Positions 10,865-21,586 of a stretch of 64,000 bases of DNA are shown here, piece after piece. The notes beneath the pieces are model-generated. The model saw nothing but the letters and a program-made list of their open reading frames with translations, was not told where the DNA came from and searched no databases. Made by a program: the position numbers and the translations under genes. The DNA is from Bacteroidia bacterium. GTDB lineage: Bacteria; Bacteroidota; Bacteroidia; B-17B0; Aurantibacillaceae. The stretch lies in contig BPGX01000004.1 in assembly GCA_026003255.1 (NCBI GenBank), positions 164,104 to 228,103 on the forward strand. Direction: 5' to 3'. Position 1 is the stretch's first letter. Each line of letters opens with the position of its first letter.

Positions 10865-12025
10865 ATGAAAACAATAGTATTAACCATCAGCATGAGCATC
10901 GTTGGAATGCTCTTTCTTTCAGCTCAATCTATTACAACCAGCGTTACCCCCTCCTGTCCTTCACCTAATTGTAATGGCTCAATCGTTGCTAGTGTAAATG
11001 GAACTGTCTCGCCACCAATTACATGGTCCTTAGTTGGTGTCAGTATAATGACTACCTCAACTAATTTTGTAACTTTTACCAACATCTGTCCAGGTACCTA
11101 TACGCTTTATTGCATGGATAACCTGGGACAATTTGCATTTACTAGTGTAAACGTTCCAACTTATACTGCTAACCCACCTGTGATTCAAACCGTTACCTAC
11201 GCCCCCGCACCGGTCCCTCCCTATCAACCTTTCCAATACATTGCCACTGTATCTTACACCGGTGGTACAGCACCCTATACTGTAACATGGTATAATTATT
11301 CTACAGTACCTCCATCGGTTATTACCACACATACAACAAATAACTTGCAGGATACTATTTCATTATATCCCGGCGATTATGGTGTTTCGGTTATTGATCA
11401 AACTTCAGTATTTTGTGGCTCCAGTCCTTCTACTTATACTTTCTCAATATGTGATAATGCAGTCGGAAGCGGAACGTTTAATGTTGTAGGAGCCATTGCA
11501 TCTAATCCCACAATAACACCCTCCACATTCACCGTCTGTGCTAATACAACTTTTACAGTGAACTACATACCCATACCAAATGCGCCAGTCAATATGATTA
11601 TGCCGTTTACTATTACAGGTTATACTTCTTGTTCAACCGGTGCTCCAACTTTTACCTGTAATTTACCTACTGGCTATGTATTAACAGTTCAGGGACAATG
11701 GTTATATTCTAATAACTGCCCACCAACTGGTAATTCAGTTATAATGATTTATACTGACGCTTGTTTATCAACCCCTCAATTCGTAAACACAATTTCTACC
11801 TTATCTTTCTATCCTAATCCTACTGATGGCGAGTTAAACATTTTTTCTTCTTCTTCCATTGAACGAGTAGAAATCTATAACACTGTTGGAGAAAAATTAT
11901 TTGAAGAAGAAAGACCTATAAACAATTCAATTAATATTCAACACCTACCAAATGGTATTTACTTCATAAAGACATTCTCCGAGAATAACATTCATACACA
12001 AAAAATCATTTTACAAAAAGAGTAA
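10865..12025 (+). CDS. secreted protein with T9SS C-terminal sorting domain
   Basis: Signal peptide MKTIVLTISMSIVGMLFLSAQS; repetitive Thr/Pro/Tyr-rich beta domains; C-terminal LSFYPNPTDGELNIFSS...LPNGIYFIKTFSENNIHTQKIILQKE. Confidence 0.85.
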   Translation: MKTIVLTISMSIVGMLFLSAQSITTSVTPSCPSPNCNGSIVASVNGTVSPPITWSLVGVSIMTTSTNFVTFTNICPGTYTLYCMDNLGQFAFTSVNVPTYTANPPVIQTVTYAPAPVPPYQPFQYIATVSYTGGTAPYTVTWYNYSTVPPSVITTHTTNNLQDTISLYPGDYGVSVIDQTSVFCGSSPSTYTFSICDNAVGSGTFNVVGAIASNPTITPSTFTVCANTTFTVNYIPIPNAPVNMIMPFTITGYTSCSTGAPTFTCNLPTGYVLTVQGQWLYSNNCPPTGNSVIMIYTDACLSTPQFVNTISTLSFYPNPTDGELNIFSSSSIERVEIYNTVGEKLFEEERPINNSINIQHLPNGIYFIKTFSENNIHTQKIILQKE

Positions 12026-12051
12026 ACCTTCCTTTTTTCACCAATCATTTC

Positions 12052-12095
12052 AAACGTTGTAAGTTCGTTTAAACCTGCAACGTTTTTTTTATTTT
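12052..12095 (+). terminator. Rho-independent terminator
   Basis: AAACGTTG...CAACGTTT hairpin followed by TTTTTTATTTTC. Confidence 0.75.
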
Positions 12096-12418
12096 CTTAA
12101 ACACCTTATTTCAAGATACACATAATACACAACATTCACCAACCCAATCACAAACAATATCGCTGAAATAAACTTATACTCTTCTCTTTGAAAAAATTCC
12201 AACAACATCCATAAAGCATTAGCCGTTATCCAAAACAATGTGGCCAGATACACATAGAATTCTTTTTCTTGAAATGTCTTTATACAAAACCAGATGGCAA
12301 ATCCTAATGTTGGTATAATCATTGCCATCCCAAGAGGTCGCCAGAACATTACCCAACTTAAATCTTTGATTAACCAAAACAATATATGCAGGTTTTCGTA
12401 AAAACGAATTTTAGACAT
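12089..12418 (-). CDS. conserved hypothetical membrane protein
   Basis: 109 aa with several hydrophobic TM stretches; overlaps the maf stop region in an operon-like arrangement. Confidence 0.7.
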   Translation of the reverse strand: MSKIRFYENLHILFWLIKDLSWVMFWRPLGMAMIIPTLGFAIWFCIKTFQEKEFYVYLATLFWITANALWMLLEFFQREEYKFISAILFVIGLVNVVYYVYLEIRCLRK

Positions 12419-12986
12419 GTTGAAATAATTTTAAATGTTGATACACAAGATGCACAGGTAATCCCATTACATTAAAATAACTCCCCTCAATCTTTGAAAT
12501 AGCAACAGCTCCAATCCACTCCTGCACGCCATAAGCCCCCGCCTTATCAAATGGCTTATACTGCTCAACATAATAATCTATCTCCTCTTCCGTAAGTTTC
12601 TTGAAATAAACTTTCGCTTCATCCGAAAAAACTACTTTCTTATTCATTGTCCGAATACATACTCCTGTATAAACACTATGCACATTGTTACTTAATAATC
12701 GAAGCATTCGTCTGGCTTCTTCAATATCTTTCGGTTTATTGAGGACTTGATTATTAATCCATACAATCGTATCTGCTGTAATCAACAATTCATTTTCTTT
12801 TAATGTATACAAAGATGACTTTTTCTCAGCAAGGTATTCCGCTATTTCCTCTGCCTGCAAATCAAAAGGAAAAGTTTCATCTGCATTCAAACTAATACAT
12901 TCAAATGGAATATCTAATAACTTCATCAGCTCTCTTCTTCTTGGAGATTGCGACCCCAAAATAACTTTATTCTTTAATTGCAGCAT
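12411..12986 (-). CDS. maf: Maf family nucleotide pyrophosphatase
   Basis: KVILGSQSPRRRELMKLL, LLITADTIVWINNQVLNKPKDIEEARRML, YKPFDKAGAYGVQEWIGAVAISKIEGSYFNVMGLP. ATG at 12986 preferred over the longer ORF start. Confidence 0.93.
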   Translation of the reverse strand: MLQLKNKVILGSQSPRRRELMKLLDIPFECISLNADETFPFDLQAEEIAEYLAEKKSSLYTLKENELLITADTIVWINNQVLNKPKDIEEARRMLRLLSNNVHSVYTGVCIRTMNKKVVFSDEAKVYFKKLTEEEIDYYVEQYKPFDKAGAYGVQEWIGAVAISKIEGSYFNVMGLPVHLVYQHLKLFQHV

Positions 12987-12997
12987 AATTATTGGGA

Positions 12998-13909
12998 TTA
13001 AAAGATATAATAAAATACAACTCCTGTCAACATAATTAACTTCATTAAAGCAGATAGCCAACCAAATTGCCTGAAATCTTTAATAACAACATCTAAAATC
13101 ATTAAAATAATCGATGGTATTATCAGAAAAATCACATTATAAATAACTGCTCCAAAGTTATTCTTCAAAATATAATACACATTAAAAGGTATTAAAAAAA
13201 TTATCAACAAAAATGTCAGAAAAAAAACGATGATTTTAGAAGGCAATAATCCCCACCTCACAGGAATAGTATTTCGACCTCCTTCCTTATCACCTTCCAT
13301 ATCTTGTATGTCTTTGATTAATTCACGTATAATGGTTGTAAAAAAAGCAAAAGCACTCAAAGATAACAATGCATTCAAAGTAAGTATTGAAATCTGTGGA
13401 TAAAGTGCATTTACATAAATATACGGCAACATGGGCAATAAGCCAGTTAATAAAGCAATTGCCAAATTTCCAACAATAAAAATCTTCTTTAAAACATTAG
13501 AATACGCCACCAATAAAACTATTGACAATAATTGAATAATAGAAAAAGAAATATGTTCCACCTTTATTCCAAGATACACTCCTCCTACAAATCCCAATAT
13601 CGAAAAAAACAAATGCCATAATATCGCTGCCTTTCTGTGTATGGTTTTTTCTATAATCACTTCATCTGGGCGATTTATCCTGTCAATTTTTAAATCAAAA
13701 TAATCATTGATTACATAACCACCTGCTGCTATGAATGTTGTACTCAAAATCAATACTATCAAATAACTCATTGGCAACCCCACCCCTTCTTTTCGTATTA
13801 TATAATCATTTGCTACATACAAAACCAGTGCTATCATGATTAAATTTTCTATTCGTATGAGTTTAGCAAACAAATAAAGTAAAGTATATTTACTTTTCTT
13901 TTCTTTCAT
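12998..13909 (-). CDS. UbiA-family prenyltransferase (geranylgeranylglycerol-phosphate geranylgeranyltransferase-like)
   Basis: YVINDYFDLKIDRINRPDEVI and IRELIKDIQDMEGDKEGGRNTIPVRWG (two Asp-rich motifs); multiple TM helices. Confidence 0.88.
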   Translation of the reverse strand: MKEKKSKYTLLYLFAKLIRIENLIMIALVLYVANDYIIRKEGVGLPMSYLIVLILSTTFIAAGGYVINDYFDLKIDRINRPDEVIIEKTIHRKAAILWHLFFSILGFVGGVYLGIKVEHISFSIIQLLSIVLLVAYSNVLKKIFIVGNLAIALLTGLLPMLPYIYVNALYPQISILTLNALLSLSAFAFFTTIIRELIKDIQDMEGDKEGGRNTIPVRWGLLPSKIIVFFLTFLLIIFLIPFNVYYILKNNFGAVIYNVIFLIIPSIILMILDVVIKDFRQFGWLSALMKLIMLTGVVFYYIF

Positions 13910-14687
13910 TCTTAATAATGTTTGTAATATACGCAGTGAAACTATTGTAAATGTTTGTTATTTCAGTATATTGATTTAAATATTCTAAATGTTGTTGAAT
14001 AGTTTTTTTATCTCCACGCACAGCAGGTCCTGTTTGAAAGTGCGATGGATTAGAATTTCTTACTCTCATTAAACTTTGAATGGCAAATGAAATCATTTTG
14101 TTGTAAACATCTAAATTTTTTAATGTATTATTATCTGATAAAGTATAAATACAATGCGCTAATGTATTGGTAAAATTATTCGAAAAAACCGCTAATAAAT
14201 GAATTAACCGTTTTTGTTCATCATCAATTTCATAAACCATTCTTTCATTCAAAGAGTTTGCAATACTCAAAATTACCTCTCTACTATATGCATTACAAGA
14301 TACATAATAAATAGGAATTTGATGCCATTGAACCTCTTCTTCTAAAGTAAAAGAATACAATGGATATAACACACCATAATTTTCAAACACTTTAAGAACC
14401 ACCGAATCAATGGTTCCAGACGTATGGACTACCACCGCATCTTTTTTTATAACTGAATACAACTTATTTACCAACTCTTCAATTAAATCATCCTTTATGC
14501 AAAAAACAACAATGTCCGCAGTGTTTAATTGCCTATATCCAATTTCTGTTTGAATACCTTCACTACTCAATCTTTGCAACACTTCATTTTCCCTGTGATT
14601 TACCACAACCACATCATAATGACAAGCGTTTAATCTTTTTGCCAGATGATACCCCAATCTTCCTGAACCTATAATTGCAATTCGCAT
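13890..14687 (-). CDS. Rossmann-like / DUF2520 domain protein
   Basis: MRIAIIGSGRLGYHLAKRLN; VVHTSGTIDS...YPLYSFT; C-terminal FSNNFTNTLAHC...GPAVRGDKKTIQQHLEYL. Confidence 0.85.
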   Translation of the reverse strand: MRIAIIGSGRLGYHLAKRLNACHYDVVVVNHRENEVLQRLSSEGIQTEIGYRQLNTADIVVFCIKDDLIEELVNKLYSVIKKDAVVVHTSGTIDSVVLKVFENYGVLYPLYSFTLEEEVQWHQIPIYYVSCNAYSREVILSIANSLNERMVYEIDDEQKRLIHLLAVFSNNFTNTLAHCIYTLSDNNTLKNLDVYNKMISFAIQSLMRVRNSNPSHFQTGPAVRGDKKTIQQHLEYLNQYTEITNIYNSFTAYITNIIKNERKEK

Positions 14688-14688
14688 T

Positions 14689-17223
14689 TTATTTTTTTAA
14701 TGATTGCATCAAATATACTATCAATCCTACACACATCACAATACAACCCAACCATAAAACATTTATCATAGGAAAAACGCTCGCTTCCATCACAATAAAA
14801 TCCTTGCTTTGTTTTTTCTCTATCACCGCAATTTCTATCTCTTCTGTATCAGGATACAACTTCCATATTGTAAAGCTCAATCCGAGATGACTAACCTTTT
14901 CAGTAGAAGGAACAACGGTTTTATTTTTAATAAAGTATTTTGGAAAAATATACGTGTATTTACCAGATGCTTCTACAACTTTCATGCGTATTGTAATTTC
15001 CAGCTCATCGGGATTTTTTGAAAATTCTTCATAAGATTTGTTGGCATACAATGAATCAAGTATAACAAATGTATTGCTTAAAAAAATTGTATCATGCAAA
15101 TGTCCTTTGTAATTCGTTGGTAACTCTGATTTTTCTGACATCGCATCTTCAGATAAGTCAGCATAAGTAATGTGCGTATAAATATCGTACCACAAAAAAT
15201 GTTTGGTATCAGGATCCGCCGCCTTGCCCATAATAGGATTGTCCTGAACCCTTGGATATAAAGTAAACCAGAGTTCTTTTTGTTTATTTTCTTTTTCTCT
15301 AAAATAATTGACTTTAAAGTAATAATTATAACCTTTCTTCTCTTTGCCTTCATATTGTAAAAATAAATTCCCCACTGCAATCGTATCGCCTTGTGTTAAG
15401 ACAATGCTTTTTTGCTTGTCAAATCCTTCACCCAATCGTTCTGATAATACCGATGTGTTCAAAGGAATTAAATTATATTTTTTAGATGTAGAAATTAATG
15501 CACCAATTATCAACAAAGCAAATCCAATATGAGACAAAGCAGAAGCTATCTTCTTTAAATTCATTTTTGTTATTGTCCACCAATAATGAAAATTCGCCAC
15601 AACCGAATAAAATGAAAAAAATAAAAGTAGCGTGTACATTATGTGATTGTATGTTGAAATTTTATCATCTTTAATGTATAGAACAATATAAATTAAAATA
15701 CTTGCAATTAAAGATATTCCAAAATCACTTAAAAAAATCTTTTTTAAGGCTGCAACATTTGTTTTAGAATACCTTAAATATTGAGACACTCCTGTAGTCA
15801 AGAAAATAAATGCAGCAAATGGAATCATCCAAAGATTATAATCTTCAGGTTTTATAGGCGCTTTATTAATATTAAACAATTTATTAAATACAGGAACCGA
15901 TGTAAAGTAAGTAATAATAATTCCTGCAATAAATAATAGCAACGATCCTAAAAAAATCCAGAATTCTTTAGATGTCAAATCCTCTTCTTCTTTTTGATAA
16001 AAGTGTTTTATATATGAATAAACCAACAATCCCAAACTCATTACACTCCATACGATTAAATACAAACGATCATTTTCATTAACAATAGCAAAAAATAACA
16101 TAATTATAGATGATAACCCATAAAAATTTTTCAACAACACATCTTCCAACAACATCCACACACTTATTCCTATAAAAAACAAAATAAATAGCAGTAATTG
16201 TCCTTGCATTCCAAGATCGGTAAAAGCGTGAACAGACGCATTACCTAAAATACCACTCCTCGTAAGAAATGTAGAATACAACACTAATATAAATGCTGCT
16301 AATGAAAAAAAATGAGTTGAAAAAAAACTCCCTTTATTTTTATTATTTAAAATCATTAAATGGGCAGCGGCTACTATCAATAGCCACGGAACTAATGATG
16401 AATTCTCAACAGGATCCCACGCCCAGAATCCACCAAAACTCAATGCTTCATAAGCCCAAGCACCACCCATCAAAATGCCAGCACCTAATACTAATACAGA
16501 AAAAAATGCCCATTTAATACCTTCCTTTTGCCATCCATAATATTCTTTTGAATACAAACCCCACAATGCTAATACAAAAGGAATTAATGTTGATGAAAAA
16601 CCCAAAAACAACGTCGGCGGATGTATCGTCATCCAATAATTTGCTAACAATGGATTCAAACCTCTGCCATCCAAAGTGCTTAAATACTCTGGATTTTGAA
16701 GGAACGGTAAATTCATAAAATTCGGATGTTCCCTCAATAAAAGAAACATACTACTTCCAATTTTGACATCTCCCACATAAACTCCTAAAATCATAGTTGA
16801 CAAAAACGCTTGCACCAACATATACACACTCATCACAAAGGGCTCTTTTTTCCCTAATGTTCTGTAAAAAATCAAACTCAACAAACCCTGCCAGAAAATC
16901 CATAACAAAAAACTCCCTTCCTGTCCCTCCCACAAACAGGATAAAATAAATTGCTTGTCCATTGAACGATTACTATGCTGCCACACATACTGGTATTCAA
17001 AATAATGATGGAATAACATCCACACCATCAATAAAAAAATTGACACAACCGAAACAAAATGAACATACAAAAACAGACGTGCCGTTTTTATTAATTTTTC
17101 TTCTTTCTTTGATAGCCAATAAATAATTGCACTAAACAATGACGAAACAAAAAGTATTATCACCAAAAAATGCCCGAATTGCCCTGCCCATAATCTTTCT
17201 CCAACATATTCAATTTCATTCAT
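14689..17223 (-). CDS. ccmF: cytochrome c-type biogenesis protein CcmF/CcsA family heme lyase
   Basis: Multi-TM; WEGQEGSFLLWIFWQ, WMTIHPPTLFLGFSS, GGFWAWDPVENSSLVPWLLI heme-handling motif, FLTRSGILGNASVHAF. Confidence 0.93.
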   Translation of the reverse strand: MNEIEYVGERLWAGQFGHFLVIILFVSSLFSAIIYWLSKKEEKLIKTARLFLYVHFVSVVSIFLLMVWMLFHHYFEYQYVWQHSNRSMDKQFILSCLWEGQEGSFLLWIFWQGLLSLIFYRTLGKKEPFVMSVYMLVQAFLSTMILGVYVGDVKIGSSMFLLLREHPNFMNLPFLQNPEYLSTLDGRGLNPLLANYWMTIHPPTLFLGFSSTLIPFVLALWGLYSKEYYGWQKEGIKWAFFSVLVLGAGILMGGAWAYEALSFGGFWAWDPVENSSLVPWLLIVAAAHLMILNNKNKGSFFSTHFFSLAAFILVLYSTFLTRSGILGNASVHAFTDLGMQGQLLLFILFFIGISVWMLLEDVLLKNFYGLSSIIMLFFAIVNENDRLYLIVWSVMSLGLLVYSYIKHFYQKEEEDLTSKEFWIFLGSLLLFIAGIIITYFTSVPVFNKLFNINKAPIKPEDYNLWMIPFAAFIFLTTGVSQYLRYSKTNVAALKKIFLSDFGISLIASILIYIVLYIKDDKISTYNHIMYTLLLFFSFYSVVANFHYWWTITKMNLKKIASALSHIGFALLIIGALISTSKKYNLIPLNTSVLSERLGEGFDKQKSIVLTQGDTIAVGNLFLQYEGKEKKGYNYYFKVNYFREKENKQKELWFTLYPRVQDNPIMGKAADPDTKHFLWYDIYTHITYADLSEDAMSEKSELPTNYKGHLHDTIFLSNTFVILDSLYANKSYEEFSKNPDELEITIRMKVVEASGKYTYIFPKYFIKNKTVVPSTEKVSHLGLSFTIWKLYPDTEEIEIAVIEKKQSKDFIVMEASVFPMINVLWLGCIVMCVGLIVYLMQSLKK

Positions 17224-17343
17224 AAAACTTCAAATTATAATAATTTCAAATAATTTCATTCGCAAAACTACATAATTATGAAATGCACAATTTTGAATAA
17301 TTTTTATAACATCCTTGAAAATATCTATAAATGCCTCTTAACC

Positions 17344-18414
17344 TCATTTCATCTCAAATATCTCTACATTTTGAGTATTAAATAACTTTAAAATTCTTTC
17401 TTTATTCGTATCTGTAACAAATACCTGTTTTATAAAATCTGCATTCAACAAGTCAACAAATTGATTCAAACGCTGATCGTCCATTTTATCATAAATATCG
17501 TCTAACAAAAGAATGGGGCAAACATTCGTTTTTTGAAATATGTGCAACAACTCCAACCATTTCAATGCAATAATAATCGTTTTTTGTTGACCTTGCGACG
17601 CAAAATTTTTGGCAGCATAACCATTTAACAATATCTCAAAATCATCCCTGTGAATGCCTAATGATGTGTATCCCAGACGAATATCTTTTGGTATAGAATT
17701 TTGCAACTCCTTGAAATAATCGTTCTGTATCGTTGAAATATAATTTAGTTCAAGAAGTTCATTGCTGTTTTGTAGCTGCGAATATGTTTTCTTTACTTTT
17801 TCTTTTACTTCTTCAAAAAATAATTTTCTCTTGTTTAATATCATTTCTCCATATTGTGCCATTTGTAAACCATAAATATCCAACAAATCCATTTGTTGAT
17901 AAACATTTTCTTCTTGCTTAAGTAGTGCGTTTCGTTGTTGTAATGCTTTATTATATTGAATAAGAGCATTCAGGTAATCTTTATCAAATTTTGAAATCAA
18001 TGCATCTAAAAATTTCCTTCTCGTATCAGCATATTCCGTTATTAAATACAAATCTTGTGGCGTAATTATCACAACAGGAATTTTACCAATGTGTTCTGTA
18101 ATTTTTGGATAGGGCTTCTGATTCAAAAGCACTTGCTTCCCCTCTGATTTTCTAACACTACAACTTACTTCCATGTCCATTCCTTGATTCTCAAATTTTC
18201 CATAAATCACAAAAAACTCTTTTCCAAATTGAATATTTTGTACTTCTGTGGAAGAAAAATAACTTTTAGTCATTGAAAGGTAATAAATGGAATCTAAAAC
18301 GTTGGTTTTCCCTATACCATTATTACCAACAAAAGCAATAAATTTTTTAGAAAAATCTAATTGTTTATCCTCTATATTCTTAAAATACAAAACATGCAAA
18401 TGCTTCAAAAACAT
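17344..18414 (-). CDS. recF: DNA replication/repair protein RecF
   Basis: FVGNNGIGKTNVLDSIYYLSMTKSYF Walker A; GYTSLGIHRDDFEILLNG; FASQGQQKTIIIALK signature; PILLLDDIYDKMDDQR. Confidence 0.94.
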   Translation of the reverse strand: MFLKHLHVLYFKNIEDKQLDFSKKFIAFVGNNGIGKTNVLDSIYYLSMTKSYFSSTEVQNIQFGKEFFVIYGKFENQGMDMEVSCSVRKSEGKQVLLNQKPYPKITEHIGKIPVVIITPQDLYLITEYADTRRKFLDALISKFDKDYLNALIQYNKALQQRNALLKQEENVYQQMDLLDIYGLQMAQYGEMILNKRKLFFEEVKEKVKKTYSQLQNSNELLELNYISTIQNDYFKELQNSIPKDIRLGYTSLGIHRDDFEILLNGYAAKNFASQGQQKTIIIALKWLELLHIFQKTNVCPILLLDDIYDKMDDQRLNQFVDLLNADFIKQVFVTDTNKERILKLFNTQNVEIFEMK

Positions 18415-18460
18415 ACCCGCAAAACAAAGGATTTAATAAGTAAAATACAATTTAAAAAAT

Positions 18461-18492
18461 AAAAGCCCCACCTGATAATACAATGGGGCTAA
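18461..18492 (-). terminator. Rho-independent terminator for 18514..18762
   Basis: AGCCCCA...TGGGGCT hairpin; on the minus strand followed by TTTTATTTTTTAAA. Confidence 0.7.
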
Positions 18493-18513
18493 CAAAAAAT
18501 GTTTTATTAAAGG

Positions 18514-18762
18514 TTACTTTGGAGAATTTGCTTTGTTTGTTCCTTCTTTTTCTGGTTGAACAGCTGGTCTGGCTGTTTTACTTGATTGATTAGTAACATT
18601 TTCTTTAATATTAGAGGATTTCTGCTTAATAACCACTTCTTGTTTAGGCGCCTCTTTTGTTTTTGTTTCTTCCTTTTTAGGTTGTTGCTTGCCGCCGTCT
18701 TGTGCATAAGCAGTCATCGTGGTAATTATACCACAAATAACAAACACTTTAATCTCTTTCAT
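18514..18762 (-). CDS. small secreted hypothetical protein, Lys/Gln-rich
   Basis: Signal peptide MKEIKVFVICGIITTMTAYAQ, low-complexity charged remainder, own terminator. Confidence 0.6.
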   Translation of the reverse strand: MKEIKVFVICGIITTMTAYAQDGGKQQPKKEETKTKEAPKQEVVIKQKSSNIKENVTNQSSKTARPAVQPEKEGTNKANSPK

Positions 18763-18846
18763 AGTTTTAAAATTTAAGACAAATGTATGAAATTATTTCT
18801 TCACAAAAGAAAATTTTAACATAATTTATTCTCTATTTTTAGCCCA

Positions 18847-19749
18847 ATGTTTCAACGAGCCATTCATATTTTCATTCTCGTTCTTCTCTTTAAAAAACTT
18901 TCCTGTACTGCTCAAAATAATGATACAATACCTAACTACAAGTTTAGAAAAACATTCACTTCCTCTTCAACTATCATCGCCTATACAGGTAGTTTGTTTT
19001 ATCTACAGCAAATATGGTATAAACCCTATCATACTTCTAATTTTCATTTTTTTAATGATAACAATGAATGGCTTTTAATGGATAAATGCGGACATACTTT
19101 TACTGCTTTTTACGGAACTTACTACCTGAATAAATTATTCCATTGGTCACGTTACAAATACTCTGATAAACTGGCTTCTGCCATCGCTTTTACTTATTTA
19201 CTCAATATTGAAATTTTGGATGGTTTCAGTTCGGGCTGGGGCTTCTCTTGGGGAGACCTAACCGCCAATACACTTGGCATCGCTCTTTTTTACACACATC
19301 AGCAATTACAAGAAAAACTCTTTATACCTAAATTTTCCTTTGTTCAAACTCCATATCCTCCACTCAATCCCGCTTTGCTTGGTAATTCACTATCAGAACA
19401 AATACTTAAAGATTACAACGGACAAACCTATTGGATAAGCATTACGCCTTTTTACAAATGGAATGAAAAATTAGAATGGCTATGTCTTTCTATTGGATAT
19501 AGTATTGATGGCGTAATAGGCGCAAGGAGTAATTCTTTTTATAGAAATCAAATTCATTACGATTATTCTAATATCTCAAGACAAACACAATGGTTTTTAA
19601 GCATTGATTTAGATTTTTCTAAAATTAAAACAAAACACAAATGGATTAATACATTTTTACACACCATTAATTTTATCAAAATACCTGCTCCTGCTCTTGA
19701 ATGGAAAGGGAATAATCTCTACTTTCGCCCATTATTATTTTCGAATTAA
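18847..19749 (+). CDS. DUF2279 / YfiM-like protein
   Basis: DKCGHTFTAFYGTYYLNKLFHW...EILDGFSSGWGFSWGDLTANTLGIALF is characteristic of the family. Confidence 0.75.
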   Translation: MFQRAIHIFILVLLFKKLSCTAQNNDTIPNYKFRKTFTSSSTIIAYTGSLFYLQQIWYKPYHTSNFHFFNDNNEWLLMDKCGHTFTAFYGTYYLNKLFHWSRYKYSDKLASAIAFTYLLNIEILDGFSSGWGFSWGDLTANTLGIALFYTHQQLQEKLFIPKFSFVQTPYPPLNPALLGNSLSEQILKDYNGQTYWISITPFYKWNEKLEWLCLSIGYSIDGVIGARSNSFYRNQIHYDYSNISRQTQWFLSIDLDFSKIKTKHKWINTFLHTINFIKIPAPALEWKGNNLYFRPLLFSN

Positions 19750-19760
19750 AAATCCTTCTT

Positions 19761-20597
19761 ATGCAACTTTATTCTATCCCAACGGGCTTTTTCAAATTAG
19801 ATGGCGGCGCAATGTTTGGTGTTGTGCCCAAAAGCATCTGGAATAAACTCAACCCCGCTGATGAAAACAATATGTGTACATGGGCAATGCGCTGCTTGCT
19901 AATTGAAGACAATAACCGACTTATATTGATAGATACAGGCATCGGCAATAAACAAAATGAAAAATTCTTCAGTTTCTACTACTTACACGGGGATGATACG
20001 CTTGAAAAATCCTTAAACAAACACGGATTTACAACTTCTGACATCACAGATGTTTTTCTCACACATCTACACTTTGACCATTGCGGCGGTGCTATTTCTT
20101 ATGATGCATCAAAAAATATTTATTATCCAACTTTCCCAAATGCTGCTTACTGGAGCCATTCAAAACATTGGGAATGGGCTATAAACCCTAATCCAAGAGA
20201 AAAAGCAAGCTTTTTGAAAGAAAATATCCTCCCAATTCAGGAAAGTGGTCAACTCAAATTTGTTGATAAAGATAATTACAACTTACCCTTTGAATTCATT
20301 GATGTATACGGACATACAGAAGCTATGATTCTACCAATCATAACATATAAAAATCATAAAATTATTTACATGGCTGACTTAATACCTTCTGCAGGACATA
20401 TTCCCATTCCTTATGTTATGGCTTATGATGTACGTCCATTAGAAACACTCAAAGAAAAAGAAAAAATACTGAATACTTTATTAAATGAAAATGGATTTTT
20501 ATTTTTTGAACACGACCCTCGTATTGAACTTTGTAATCTTCAAAATACAGAAAGAGGCATTAGAATGAAAGATGAATTAAAAATAACTGATTTATAA
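19761..20597 (+). CDS. MBL-fold metallohydrolase
   Basis: VFLTHLHFDHCGGAIS (HxHxDH), DVYGHTEAMILPI, MADLIPSAGH, FFEHDP metal-ligand motifs. Confidence 0.9.
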   Translation: MQLYSIPTGFFKLDGGAMFGVVPKSIWNKLNPADENNMCTWAMRCLLIEDNNRLILIDTGIGNKQNEKFFSFYYLHGDDTLEKSLNKHGFTTSDITDVFLTHLHFDHCGGAISYDASKNIYYPTFPNAAYWSHSKHWEWAINPNPREKASFLKENILPIQESGQLKFVDKDNYNLPFEFIDVYGHTEAMILPIITYKNHKIIYMADLIPSAGHIPIPYVMAYDVRPLETLKEKEKILNTLLNENGFLFFEHDPRIELCNLQNTERGIRMKDELKITDL

Positions 20598-20607
20598 AAT
20601 TTTATCT

Positions 20608-21561
20608 ATGAAAAACAATAGAATTTGTCAATTATTTAATATTCAATACCCAATTATTCAAGCAGGGATGATTTGGTGCAGCGGATGGGAATTGGCAGCT
20701 GCAGTAAGTAACGCAGGAGGACTTGGACTTATTGGTTCAGGTTCTATGTATCCTGACATTTTAAGAGAACACATTCGCAAATGCAAAGCCGCAACTGATA
20801 AACCTTTCGGCGTGAATGTTCCTCTACTCTATCCAGACATTGACAAACATATACAAATCATTGTAGAGGAAGGTGTGAAAATTGTATTCACCTCCGCTGG
20901 TAATCCTAAAACATGGACACCCTTTCTTAAACAACACGGCATCACCGTTGTTCACGTAGTGCCCGGCACAAAATATGCTCTGAAAGCACAGGAAGCCGGT
21001 GTAGATGCCGTTGTAGCCGAAGGATTTGAAGCAGGTGGACATAATGGTAAAGAAGAAACTACCACCTTGACACTTATTCCTGCCGTTCGCAAAGCCATAT
21101 CCATTCCTCTCATCGCAGCGGGCGGAATAGGTTCAGGATCATCTATGGCAGCAGCATTTGCTCTCGGTGCAGAGGCCGTTCAAATAGGCAGCCGATTCGT
21201 AGCTTCCAAAGAATCATCTGCTCACCCTAACTTTAAACAATCTGTTGTAAATGCCAAAGAAGGCGATACTATTCTAACACTCAAAAAACTCACTCCTGTC
21301 CGTTTAATAAAAAACAAATTTGCCTTAACCGCTCTGGAATACGAACAACGAGGCGCAAGTGCTGAAGAACTCCAGCAACTTCTCGGCAGAGCTCGTGCTA
21401 AAAAAGGCATGTTTGAAGGTGATTTAGAAGAAGGTGAACTGGAAATAGGACAAGTATCCGCACTCATAGATGATATTAAACCTGCTGCACAAATTGTTCA
21501 AGAAATTATCCAGGAATACAATCAAGTAATAACTAAACTTTGTAAATTAAAAATCGATTAA
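20608..21561 (+). CDS. nitronate monooxygenase family protein
   Basis: FNIQYPIIQAGMIWCSGWELAAAVSNAGGLGLIG; VVAEGFEAGGHNGKEETTTLTLIP; AAGGIGSGSSMAAAFALGAEAVQIGSRF. Confidence 0.92.
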   Translation: MKNNRICQLFNIQYPIIQAGMIWCSGWELAAAVSNAGGLGLIGSGSMYPDILREHIRKCKAATDKPFGVNVPLLYPDIDKHIQIIVEEGVKIVFTSAGNPKTWTPFLKQHGITVVHVVPGTKYALKAQEAGVDAVVAEGFEAGGHNGKEETTTLTLIPAVRKAISIPLIAAGGIGSGSSMAAAFALGAEAVQIGSRFVASKESSAHPNFKQSVVNAKEGDTILTLKKLTPVRLIKNKFALTALEYEQRGASAEELQQLLGRARAKKGMFEGDLEEGELEIGQVSALIDDIKPAAQIVQEIIQEYNQVITKLCKLKID

Positions 21562-21586
21562 AAATCATAAATAAAACTTCCTAACT